Translations under genes and position numbers: made by a program | NCBI GenBank assembly: GCA_009377475.1 | Contig: WHTY01000011.1 | Span: forward strand, 1-64,000 | Length of the DNA stretch: 64,000 nucleotides | Source of the DNA: Actinophytocola sp. | GTDB taxonomy: Bacteria; Actinomycetota; Actinomycetes; Mycobacteriales; Pseudonocardiaceae | Direction: 5' to 3' | In this document: positions 20,844-28,838 of the stretch, in pieces | Position numbering within the stretch: position 1 is the stretch's first letter | Layout: every line of letters starts with the position of its first letter | The notes under the pieces: generated by a model | What the model was told of the DNA's origin: nothing | Databases searched by the model: none | Seen by the model: the letters and a program-made list of their open reading frames with translations, nothing else

Positions 20844-22393
20844 GTCGTCCTTTCGGGGGTTGGAGGTGTCACGAAGGGATTCTTACTTGCGCCAGACGCA
20901 AGTAAGAATCCCTTCGTGGCACCCGCCGCGCGCCACAGGTGCATCCCGGCGTAGGAACGCCAGGGGCGCAGCGCGGCCATGCGGTCGGTCAGGGCAGCAG
21001 GGTCGGCGGGGAGGCCAAGGGCGTCCGCACCGGTGCGGAGCGCCAGGTCGCCGGTCAGCAGGACATCGGGCGAGCCGAGCACCCGGAGTAGCAGGTAGGC
21101 CGCCGTCCACGGGCCGATGCCGGGCTGCGCCAACAACTCGTCGCGCAGCTCGTGCGGGTCGCGGCCGAGGTGGACGTCGAGCGCCCCGGACGCCAACGCC
21201 GCCGACACCGCGATGATCGACTCCACTCGCCGGACGGGACCGGCCAACACCTCGTGACCACGCTCGGCGATGACGTCCGGCGTGGGAAACAACCTGGTCA
21301 GCGTGTCGTCCGGGTGGTCAAGCGGCTCCCCGAGTGCCGCGCAGAGCCGTTCCGCCGCCGTGCGGGCCGCCGCGACGCTGACCTGCTGGCCGAGCATGGC
21401 GCGCACCAGCGTTTCCGCGCCGTCGACGCTGCCCGGCAGCCGGATGCCCGGCATCGCGTCCACCGACGCCGCCAGCAGCGGCTCGCCACGCAGGGTGACG
21501 TCGATCGCGGTGGGGTCGGCGTCCAGGTCGAACAGCCTGCGCAGCCGGTTGACCGCGCTCGCGATGTCGCGGGTGTCGGTGAGCCGCAGCGTGCACTCGA
21601 CGTGCTCAAGAGCGGGCCGGAGCCGGGCGGTCGCGGTGCCGTGCGGCAGTCGCAGCGTGCGGGTGTACTCGCCGTCGTGCGCCGCTTCCACCCCCGCGAC
21701 GGCGCGCGCCGCCAGGAAGCCCAGCACACCAGCGCCGTCGAACGGCGTGCGCGCCGGGAGCCGCAGGCGCAGCGTCACCGCACCGTTTGGGGCGTCGGGA
21801 ACACGCCGGGTGCCGCGCAACCGCGAGGGCGTCGTCGCGAACACCTCGCGGATCGTGGCGTTGAACTGCCGCACGCTGGCGAAACCGGCCGCGAACGCGA
21901 CATCGGCCAACGACAGGGACGTGCGCTCGATCAGCAGGCGCGCCGTGTGGGCACGATGCGCACGAGCGAGCGCGAGCGGCCCCGCGCCCAACTCGGCGGT
22001 CAGCGTCCGGCCCAGTTGCCGCTCGGAGTACCCGAGCCGCGCGGCCAGGCCAGGCACACCTTCGCGCTCCACGACGCCGTCCGTGATCAGACGCATCGCG
22101 CGTGCGGCGAGGTCGGCGCGCAGGTTCCAATCCGGCGAGCCGGGCACCGCGTCCGGCAGGCAACGTCGGCACGCGCGCAATCCGGCCGACTGCGCCGCCG
22201 CCGACGTCGGGAAGAACTCGACGTTGCCCGGCAACGGCGTCTGCGCAGGGCACGACGGTCGGCAGTAGATGCCGGTGGTGCGCACTCCGGTGATGAACTG
22301 CCCGTCGAAGCGCGTCTCGCGGGACGCGACGGCGCGGTAGCAGCGCTCGAAGTCCTGCCAGAGCGCTGGGTGCGGGGCCGTCTGCTGGGTCAT
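20840..22393 (-). CDS. alkA: Ada-like regulator fused to AlkA DNA-3-methyladenine glycosylase
   Basis: 517 residues in four parts. The Ada zinc/methyl-phosphotriester domain has C44, C48, C75 and C78 with the same spacing as E. coli Ada C38/C42/C69/C72, so C44 is the methyl acceptor. An AraC-type helix-turn-helix (about 95-190), an AlkA N-terminal domain (about 200-310) and an HhH-GPD glycosylase domain (about 320-490, LAQPGIGPWTAAYLLLR with the catalytic Asp in LTGDLAL) follow. The normal AlkA end (RSYAGMHLWRA) is extended by about 25 residues (KGFLLASGASKNPFV...) translated from an intergenic-type palindrome. The ATG at 22393 is used. Confidence 0.93.
   Translation of the reverse strand: MTQQTAPHPALWQDFERCYRAVASRETRFDGQFITGVRTTGIYCRPSCPAQTPLPGNVEFFPTSAAAQSAGLRACRRCLPDAVPGSPDWNLRADLAARAMRLITDGVVEREGVPGLAARLGYSERQLGRTLTAELGAGPLALARAHRAHTARLLIERTSLSLADVAFAAGFASVRQFNATIREVFATTPSRLRGTRRVPDAPNGAVTLRLRLPARTPFDGAGVLGFLAARAVAGVEAAHDGEYTRTLRLPHGTATARLRPALEHVECTLRLTDTRDIASAVNRLRRLFDLDADPTAIDVTLRGEPLLAASVDAMPGIRLPGSVDGAETLVRAMLGQQVSVAAARTAAERLCAALGEPLDHPDDTLTRLFPTPDVIAERGHEVLAGPVRRVESIIAVSAALASGALDVHLGRDPHELRDELLAQPGIGPWTAAYLLLRVLGSPDVLLTGDLALRTGADALGLPADPAALTDRMAALRPWRSYAGMHLWRAAGATKGFLLASGASKNPFVTPPTPERTT
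20865..20923. repeat. Palindrome family A, copy 1 (inside the alkA 3' end)
   Basis: 22-bp perfect arms (20870-20891 and 20897-20918) with core GAAGGGATTCTTACTTGCG and loop CCAGA. The pairing extends outwards with one mismatch. Unlike the other two copies, it lies inside an open frame and 27 bases upstream of the coupled ogt start. Confidence 0.9.
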
Positions 22394-22486
22394 GGTGTTG
22401 ATCCTGCCACCGTGCTCCGGCGATGACTGGCGGAAATCGGACATCGCAGGCCGATGGGGGACCGGGGACGCCGTCAGGGCGGGCCG

Positions 22487-22492
22487 TAGACT
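22487..22492 (+). promoter_or_regulatory. -10 hexamer TAGACT (ychF)
   Basis: TAGACT with an eight-base gap to the GTG at 22501. Confidence 0.5.
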
Positions 22493-22500
22493 CTGACGTC

Positions 22501-23583
<1,083 letters not shown>

Positions 23584-23636
23584 CCGGCGCTCAATTCGGT
23601 TGCTCGCCGGACGCGAGCGCAGCGGTGGTTGTCGCC

Positions 23637-24425
23637 ATGCTGGATGCGGCCGGTCTGCTGCGGGCCTATGACGAGCAGTTGCGCACCGACGCCGAGACGC
23701 CGAGCGCGGTCTCGGTTACCCGGCATGGGCCGCTGCGGTTGGTGACGTTCGCTGGCGGGCGCGGGTTCGTGACCTACCGCGATCTTGGTGGCGGAAACGC
23801 CGACGAGACTGCCCGGCTCGTTCGTGAAGCGCTGCGGCACTATCAGGCCGACCCCGCGATCGACCGAGTCGAATGGAAGACACGCGGCCACGACCACGCC
23901 CCTGGCTTGCATGAGGCGCTGGTCGGTGATGGATTCATTCCCGAAGAGCCCGAGTCGATCATGCTCGGTGAGACAACGTCGCTGCTGGCCGACGTCCCGT
24001 TGCCCGACGGCGTCATCCTGCGCAGAGTCACGGATGAGCGCGACGTCCGGGCCATGAGCGCGATGCAGGATGAGGCCTTCGGCGATCCGATGCCGAATCG
24101 GATGGCCGAGGCGCTGTTGCGCCGGTTGGCGCTGGATGACGGGATGGAACTCTGGGTGGCCGAAGTGGAGGGGCAGATCGTCAGCGCTGGCAGGCTCGAG
24201 CCGGTCCCTGGCACCGACTTTGCGGGGATCTGGGGCGGCGCGACGCTGGAAGCATGGCGCGGCCGGGGCATCTACCGTGCTCTGACGGCCGCGCGTGCTC
24301 GATCCGCGCTCGCGTGCGGCAAGACGTTGATCCACAGCGACTCGACCGCGTACTCCCGTCCGATCCTGGAACGCGCTGGCCTGGTCGCGGTGTCGACCAC
24401 GATGCCCTACGTCTGGCGGCGTTGA
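23637..24425 (+). CDS. GNAT-family N-acetyltransferase
   Basis: 262 residues. The N-terminal 120 residues form a degenerate acetyltransferase-like half and the C-terminal half is a canonical GNAT fold. Acetyl-CoA-binding motif A is WRGRGIYRALTAARA, preceded by the strand FAGIWGGATL and followed by TLIHSDST. The last strand ends in TMPYVWRR. The substrate cannot be predicted. An ATG at 23637 is used (an in-frame GTG lies four codons earlier). It starts 53 bases after ychF in the same direction and may be co-transcribed. Confidence 0.82.
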   Translation: MLDAAGLLRAYDEQLRTDAETPSAVSVTRHGPLRLVTFAGGRGFVTYRDLGGGNADETARLVREALRHYQADPAIDRVEWKTRGHDHAPGLHEALVGDGFIPEEPESIMLGETTSLLADVPLPDGVILRRVTDERDVRAMSAMQDEAFGDPMPNRMAEALLRRLALDDGMELWVAEVEGQIVSAGRLEPVPGTDFAGIWGGATLEAWRGRGIYRALTAARARSALACGKTLIHSDSTAYSRPILERAGLVAVSTTMPYVWRR

Positions 24426-24429
24426 CGTG

Positions 24430-24906
24430 CTACGAATTCCCTCCGGCGCTGCTGCTTGATTCGTGGCTGCGCCGGATGTGGTCGAGCACGAAGAACAGCG
24501 TGATCAGGAGTTCGTCGTTCAGGCGCGCGGTACCGTCGGTGAGTTCCACTCGCTTCGGGCGCGAGCCTAGCCGGTCATGGTGAATCCGCATCGGGCCGAT
24601 CGTGTCGATCCGACTGCCGAGCATGCGGTAGGCGAGGTCGTACGGTCCGACCCGGTTCATGCGCGAGCCGAGCCGGTCGTACTCCACGGGCCAGGTGCCG
24701 AGAGCGCTCGGGCGTGATCCCAGCCGGTCGTAGGTGATCTCGGCGTCTCCGATGGACTTGAGCCGAGAGCCAAGCATGTCGTAGTCCAGGGCGTAGTTCC
24801 CCAGCGCGCGGGGCCGCGAGCCAAGCCGATCGTAGGTCAGCGGGGTGTCGCCAATGCGCGCCAGCCGGGAACCCCACCGGTCGTAGTGGAGATCAATCGT
24901 GACCAT
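24430..24906 (-). CDS. YDRLGSR tandem-repeat protein of unknown function
   Basis: 158 residues. Residues 8-126 are seven consecutive, gap-free repeats of exactly 17 residues with consensus Y-D-R-L-G-S-R-x-x-x-I/L-G-x-x-x-I/L-x. Repeat 1 has W for L, repeat 6 has YRM and repeat 7 (HDRLGSR) is degenerate. The alternation of polar turns with short aliphatic strands suggests a beta-solenoid-like or stacked-strand structure. The short tail (127-158) has an amphipathic segment DELLITLFFVLDHIRR. No signal peptide or catalytic motif is seen. Comparable 'YDxxG...IG' repeat proteins of unknown function exist in other phyla. It converges on the GNAT gene with a 4-bp gap. Confidence 0.75.
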   Translation of the reverse strand: MVTIDLHYDRWGSRLARIGDTPLTYDRLGSRPRALGNYALDYDMLGSRLKSIGDAEITYDRLGSRPSALGTWPVEYDRLGSRMNRVGPYDLAYRMLGSRIDTIGPMRIHHDRLGSRPKRVELTDGTARLNDELLITLFFVLDHIRRSHESSSSAGGNS

Positions 24907-25200
24907 GCCCGCTCCCGCCGTTGTCTTTGCGAAGGATGTCCATTGTGTCCGTCGCTCGGCGGCGCGCAGCGTTTCCGGCGGGCGGGTAGACGCCTGGCCA
25001 CATGACAAGGCCGCGGGTGGTTTCCCTGGCCAAAGCCGGTACGCCGTCACTCCCGGGGCTCTCGTTGTTGAGCATAACGCCAACGACGTCCGGGGCAGGG
25101 AAGTGCGGCGAGCTGAAGACGTTGTGGTCGTTATAGCGACCACGATGTCTTCAGATCAACTGCGAGCCACACATGCGGTCGGGGATAACGGCGGCGCACA
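24907..25200. other. Intergenic region between repeat protein and PIN remnant
   Basis: No convincing gene. It carries direct repeat copy 1 with its palindrome (25100-25164). A 60-codon leftward frame (24893-25075) has no recognisable similarity or clear ribosome binding site. A TATGCT at about 25067-25072 on the minus strand could be a -10 for the repeat-protein gene. Confidence 0.4.
25100..25164. repeat. 65-bp direct repeat, left copy, with internal palindrome
   Basis: 56 of 65 positions match the copy at 26329-26393. The centre GTTGTGGTCGTTATAGCGAC is identical in both. The arms 25113-25130 and 25136-25153 pair over 18 bp with two mismatches. It lies just beyond the 3' end of the PIN pseudogene. 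Confidence 0.8.
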
Positions 25201-25589
25201 TCACGGCCAGGTACGGCGGATTCCGTCCGCGCCAACCGTGTACGCCGCCGGTCCGCCGCGCTGGATGGCGCGGAAGATGGCCGTTTCGGACACGCGGAAC
25301 CCGGCGCACCATCTCGGTGCGCAGTAGACGTTGATTCTTCAGATAGAACAGCACTCCGCTGTAGGCAAATCAGGGGTTCGCGTTCGTGTCGACGTCCCTT
25401 GATGCGGCCGTCCTTGCAGAGCGGCGTCTACCCGTTCCGCAGTCCGTATTCCAGCCAGTCCTCGTCGTTGATCTCTTGCGCGTCGTTCGGATAATGATCG
25501 GTCGCCCGATGCACTATCCTGCCCAGCTCAGTGAGACCTTCGGCCACGCCTCGGCCGAGACCCCGGTCAAGGAAGAACTCAGGCCGCAC
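25201..25589 (-). pseudogene. Decayed VapC45-type PIN-like toxin gene
   Basis: The 5' part from the GTG at 25589 reads VRPEFFLDRGLGRGVAEGL...DDWLEYGLRNG-like sequence (actual NDEDWLEYGLRNG) typical of the PIN-like partner of DUF433 antitoxins. Codon 54 is TAG (25430-25428) where family members have Trp (G-W-x-P/V). The frame then continues with TPLCKDGRIK. Near 25360 one extra base shifts it to a frame encoding LFYLKNQRLLRTEMVRR. A second extra base near 25300 shifts it to FRVSETAIFRAIQRGGPAAY...RRTWP and the stop at 25201. One nonsense and two frameshift lesions make it non-functional. The start overlaps the antitoxin stop by 11 bases, as in intact operons. Confidence 0.8.
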
Positions 25590-26226
25590 GTGCCCGGCAG
25601 ATCGACTCCACCTGCTCCGGAGTCATGTCGTACTCGTAGGCGACCTGCTCGATGGACTCACCGGCTACCCACAGGTCCACTACGGCGTCGACCGGAACCT
25701 TGGACGACTCGACGACGGGCGCACCCCAGCCGAACCGAGGATCGATGATCACTGGCGCGATGTCGGAATACTGCCTCAGCCGCAGCCTGCTGGCGAACTG
25801 GTCGTCCTCATCCCACGTGATGTATCGCAAGTAGTCGTCGATGACCTCACGGAAGGGCCGTTGACTGTCCTTCGCGCGGGCAATGTCGTCATCGGCGTAG
25901 TGCACGAAGATGTCGATGCCATCGGTGCCGATGCGCCGGGTCGCCAGGCCGTACGGGGTGTTGAACTCCCGGCGCACGGCTCCGGCCGCGTCTCGAATCG
26001 CGTCCTTCGTGAACCCGAGGTCACGCAGGGACCGCAGCACATACGCCTCAACGACCGCGATGAACGGCACCGAAGGCCAGCCGCGCTTCTCCGGCGGGAC
26101 ATGGTGAACCAGCGGGACGCCGTCGGCGGGCTCCCGCAGCCATCGGTAGAGCGTCGATCGCGGTATTTGCAAGTGACGTGCCACGTCACGAGGTGCGAGC
26201 AGCGGATCCGTGAACTTGTCGATCAT
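25579..26226 (-). CDS. DUF433 (VapB45-type) antitoxin-like protein
   Basis: 215 residues. The N-terminal winged helix-turn-helix (about 9-32, LLAPRDVARHLQIPRSTLYRWL) should bind DNA. The C-terminal DUF433 domain (about 148-212) contains PVIIDPRFGWGAPVV and the helix-turn-helix-like SIEQVAYEYDMTPEQVESI. Proteins of this type act as antitoxins to a downstream PIN-like toxin. The reading frame is intact and the ATG at 26226 has a good GGAGGG site, although the toxin is broken. The protein could still act as an autonomous repressor. The pair is bracketed by the 65-bp direct repeats. Confidence 0.85.
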   Translation of the reverse strand: MIDKFTDPLLAPRDVARHLQIPRSTLYRWLREPADGVPLVHHVPPEKRGWPSVPFIAVVEAYVLRSLRDLGFTKDAIRDAAGAVRREFNTPYGLATRRIGTDGIDIFVHYADDDIARAKDSQRPFREVIDDYLRYITWDEDDQFASRLRLRQYSDIAPVIIDPRFGWGAPVVESSKVPVDAVVDLWVAGESIEQVAYEYDMTPEQVESICRARAA

Positions 26227-26328
26227 GGCCCTCCTCGCTCCGCTCGGCGGTTGTTCACGCGGTGACTCAACGACAGCACCGTAGCGCACGGCACCGACAT
26301 TTCCGGGGAGGTCGACGCCTCCCGGTGT

Positions 26329-26393
26329 GAAGCGCGGTGAGCTGTAGACGTTGTGGTCGTTATAGCGACCACAACGCCTCAAGATCCACTGCG
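26329..26393. repeat. 65-bp direct repeat, right copy, with internal palindrome
   Basis: Same orientation as 25100-25164. Perfect 11-bp arms CGTTGTGGTCG at 26349-26359 and 26366-26376. It lies upstream of the antitoxin gene, about 1.23 kb from its partner. Confidence 0.8.
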
Positions 26394-26433
26394 GCCTGGC
26401 GCGCCGGTACGACGCCCCGTCCCGTCGCGCCGC

Positions 26434-26733
26434 CTACAACTCCGCCAGCACCGAGTCGATCCGGTCGATGAGCGCGACGTCGTTGCTCGTGATGCCACCT
26501 TTCGAGTGGGTGCTCACGGAGAACTTCAGCGTGCGCCACCGGATGTCGATGTCAGGGTGATGGTTCATGTCCTCTGCGACCTCGGCGATCCGGTTGACGG
26601 CCTCGATGGCCTGCGGGAAGCTGGCCAGCTCGACCGTGCGGACGAACGCGGCCCCCACCACGTCCCAGTGCGGCCTTGTCGACTTGGCTTCTGCGATCTG
26701 ATCATCGGCTAGCAGCTCAACCATGACACTCAT
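26434..26733 (-). CDS. Pterin-4a-carbinolamine dehydratase
   Basis: 99 residues, the normal PCD/DCoH length. The catalytic signature is EDMNHHPDIDIRWRTLKFSVSTHSKGG (about 53-79) with the paired histidines and the downstream THS-GG. PCD dehydrates 4a-hydroxytetrahydropterin; in bacteria without aromatic amino-acid hydroxylases it may serve other pterin or regulatory roles. No hydroxylase gene is near. The ATG at 26733 is used (an alternative ATG lies at 26724). It corresponds to Rv1159A, which likewise precedes mutT2 and typA. Confidence 0.92.
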   Translation of the reverse strand: MSVMVELLADDQIAEAKSTRPHWDVVGAAFVRTVELASFPQAIEAVNRIAEVAEDMNHHPDIDIRWRTLKFSVSTHSKGGITSNDVALIDRIDSVLAEL

Positions 26734-26824
26734 CGTGCCACCCACTCGGTACCCTTGCCCGTGCTGCGGGCGTGCGGGGTTACGTGGGGGCTCGCGTCTG
26801 GCCCGGCAGCGTCGTGGAGGGATC

Positions 26825-27910
26825 GTGAGCGAGAAGGTGTGGCGGGTGCCATCCCGCAGGCGTGCCGTGGCCGCCGTGCTGATCATGGCGCTGGTCACCG
26901 CGCTGGCCGCTGCCTGCGGCGATCCAGCCGAGACCCCTCCCGGCCCCGCCGCGCCCACCGTCACGGTCCTCGCCTACAAGGGCTGGACGATACCGCCCGA
27001 ACTGCAGGACGCTTTCCAACGCCAGACCGGCTACGAGCTGGACGTCGAGCACATTGGCGCCAACGCCGCATCGCTCACCCGACACCTCACCGCGACCGCG
27101 GGCGAACCGACCGGCGACGTCGCGGTCGACCTGCCGGACCGACACGCCAAACGCGCACTCGCCGCCGACGTCTTCGCGCCGTACACCAGCCCGGAAGCCA
27201 ACCAGGGGCAACAGCGTTTCACGATCGACGACCAGCAACGCCTGTCCGCCGTCGACGTCGCCGACGTCTGCGTGAACGTCGACAAGAGCTGGTTCGCCTC
27301 GCGGGACCGGAGCCAGCCGAAGACCCTCGCCGACCTCGCCCGACCCGAGTACGCCGGGCTCCTCGCATTGCCAGACCCCGCCCGTTCCGAGACCGGGTTC
27401 GCCTTCCTCCAGGCCACGATCGCGCGCTACGGCGAGGCCGGCTGGCGGCAGTACTGGACCCAACTGCGGAACCACGGCGCGCACCTGGTCAGCTCACTCG
27501 ACGTCGCCTACAAGAAGCGGTTCTCCGGTGCGGCATCGTCCGACTCGTCCGGGTCGTTGCCGCTGGCGGTTGCCCCGGCATCGTCGCCAGCCAAGGCGTT
27601 GAAGGACGGCACGGCCCCGGTTGCGGTGCTCCCGGACACCTGCTTCCGGACCGTGCGCTACGCGGGCGTGCTCGCCGACACGGAGTACCCCGAACGGGCG
27701 CACCGGGCGATCGACTTCTTGCTGTCGCAGCAGTTCCAGGCCACCATCGCCCCCACCTACGGCACCTACCCGACACGCGAACGAGTGTCGTTGCCGGACG
27801 ACTGGCGCAGCGTCGCCCCCATGCGCACCGAGCCGATGACCCTTCCCGCAGCCGACGTCACCACGAACGAGCGACGTTGGCTGCGCGAGTGGCGCGCGGT
27901 ATGGCACTGA
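26825..27910 (+). CDS. Orphan ThiB/iron-type ABC transporter substrate-binding lipoprotein
   Basis: 361 residues. An N-terminal basic stretch PSRRRAVAAV, a hydrophobic helix and the lipobox LAAAC (C31) mark an exported lipoprotein; the arginine run might permit Tat export. The mature part is a type-II periplasmic-binding-protein fold resembling thiamine-binding ThiB (VTVLAYKGWTIPPELQDAFQ at the start, later VDLPDRHAKRAL, YAGLLALPDPARS and PVAVLPDTCFR). No permease or ATPase gene adjoins it: the next genes converge. The GTG at 26825 has GGAGGGATC upstream, and TACCCT at about 26750 is a plausible -10. Specificity for thiamine is inference. Confidence 0.8.
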   Translation: MSEKVWRVPSRRRAVAAVLIMALVTALAAACGDPAETPPGPAAPTVTVLAYKGWTIPPELQDAFQRQTGYELDVEHIGANAASLTRHLTATAGEPTGDVAVDLPDRHAKRALAADVFAPYTSPEANQGQQRFTIDDQQRLSAVDVADVCVNVDKSWFASRDRSQPKTLADLARPEYAGLLALPDPARSETGFAFLQATIARYGEAGWRQYWTQLRNHGAHLVSSLDVAYKKRFSGAASSDSSGSLPLAVAPASSPAKALKDGTAPVAVLPDTCFRTVRYAGVLADTEYPERAHRAIDFLLSQQFQATIAPTYGTYPTRERVSLPDDWRSVAPMRTEPMTLPAADVTTNERRWLREWRAVWH

Positions 27911-27915
27911 GCGGC

Positions 27916-27976
27916 GGGTGGGACGAAGGGATTCTTACTTGCGTCTCGTGCAAGTAAGAATCCCTTCGTCGCACCC
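27916..27976. repeat. Palindrome family A, copy 2; probable bidirectional terminator
   Basis: Perfect 21-bp arms (27922-27942 and 27950-27970) with core GAAGGGATTCTTACTTGC and loop GTCTCGT, extended by GGGTG/CACCC. It lies between the convergent stops of the binding-protein and ABC permease genes. Confidence 0.88.
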
Positions 27977-27977
27977 C

Positions 27978-28838
27978 TCACCCGTCGCTGGTCACGATCC
28001 GCGCATACGCCAGGGACAACCCGATCACCATGTAGCAGGCGGCGCGCACAAGTCCTTCGCCGAGGCCGTCCCACCAGATCGGGTCGCGCACCAGGTTGAT
28101 CATCGACTCCCAGGACGACGGCAGCAGGAACGGGTGCAGCCAGGCGAGCGAGTCGAACACCAGCAGCAGCTGGGACACGATCACGCCGCCCAACACGGTC
28201 GCGAGCACCAGCATTGGGTGCTCGGTGCACGCCGAGATCGCGAGCGCCACCGCGCCGAGCGCCCAGAGCTGCACCGTCACCCACCCGACGGCGATGGCCA
28301 CCCTGCCGAGCGCGTCCAGCAGCGGCAACGTCGTCCCTGACAGGGTGATAAGCCCGTCCGTGCCATTGCTGACGAGCCCTGTGAGGACGCCGGTCGTGCC
28401 GACCAGACCGGCTGCGACGAGCCCGACGACGGCGACGCCGAACGCCTTCACCAGCAACAACCGGCCTCTGCTTACCGGAGCCAGCAGCCAGCCGCGCAGT
28501 GTGCCGTTCGCCTGTTCACCCGCGAGAGCGTCACCACTCGAATTGGTGATGGCCAGCGGCAGCAGCAGCGACATCAGCACGGTCAGCGCCCCAATCGGCA
28601 ACGCCAGCGCGCTGGACGCCAACGTCACGAACACCGGCGGATCGGCGTCGCCGGTCGGACCGCCGTCCGCGAAGGTCAGCACGATCCCGATGATCACCGG
28701 AATGACGGCGAGCAGCCCCAGCATGACCCGGGTACGCGGCCTGCGGAAGATCCAACGCAGCTCGGCCCACAACAGCCGGGGCAGGCCGACGCGCGCCCGG
28801 GTGAGTCGCAATTCCGAGGGGGCGATCATCGTCGTCAT
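27978..28838 (-). CDS. ABC-2 type transporter permease
   Basis: 286 residues with about six transmembrane helices (roughly 38-58, 78-105, 135-160, 178-205, 212-235, 262-280). A cytoplasmic N-terminus ends in LLWAELRWIFRRPRTRVM, as is usual for ABC-2 permeases that carry lipids, drugs or peptides outward. The motif NSSGDALAGEQANGTLRGWLLAPVSR is the conserved cytoplasmic loop of this class. It is the third gene of the operon led by the LolA-like protein and overlaps the ATPase stop by four bases. Confidence 0.9.
   Translation of the reverse strand: MTTMIAPSELRLTRARVGLPRLLWAELRWIFRRPRTRVMLGLLAVIPVIIGIVLTFADGGPTGDADPPVFVTLASSALALPIGALTVLMSLLLPLAITNSSGDALAGEQANGTLRGWLLAPVSRGRLLLVKAFGVAVVGLVAAGLVGTTGVLTGLVSNGTDGLITLSGTTLPLLDALGRVAIAVGWVTVQLWALGAVALAISACTEHPMLVLATVLGGVIVSQLLLVFDSLAWLHPFLLPSSWESMINLVRDPIWWDGLGEGLVRAACYMVIGLSLAYARIVTSDG

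Noticed and set aside
24893..25075. 60-codon leftward reading frame overlapping the repeat-protein start
   Set aside because: No ribosome site, no recognisable similarity, and it merely spans intergenic DNA upstream of the YDRLGSR gene.
25100..26393. A complete insertion sequence carrying the DUF433/PIN pair
   Set aside because: No transposase and no target-site duplication could be recognised; only the direct repeats support mobility.
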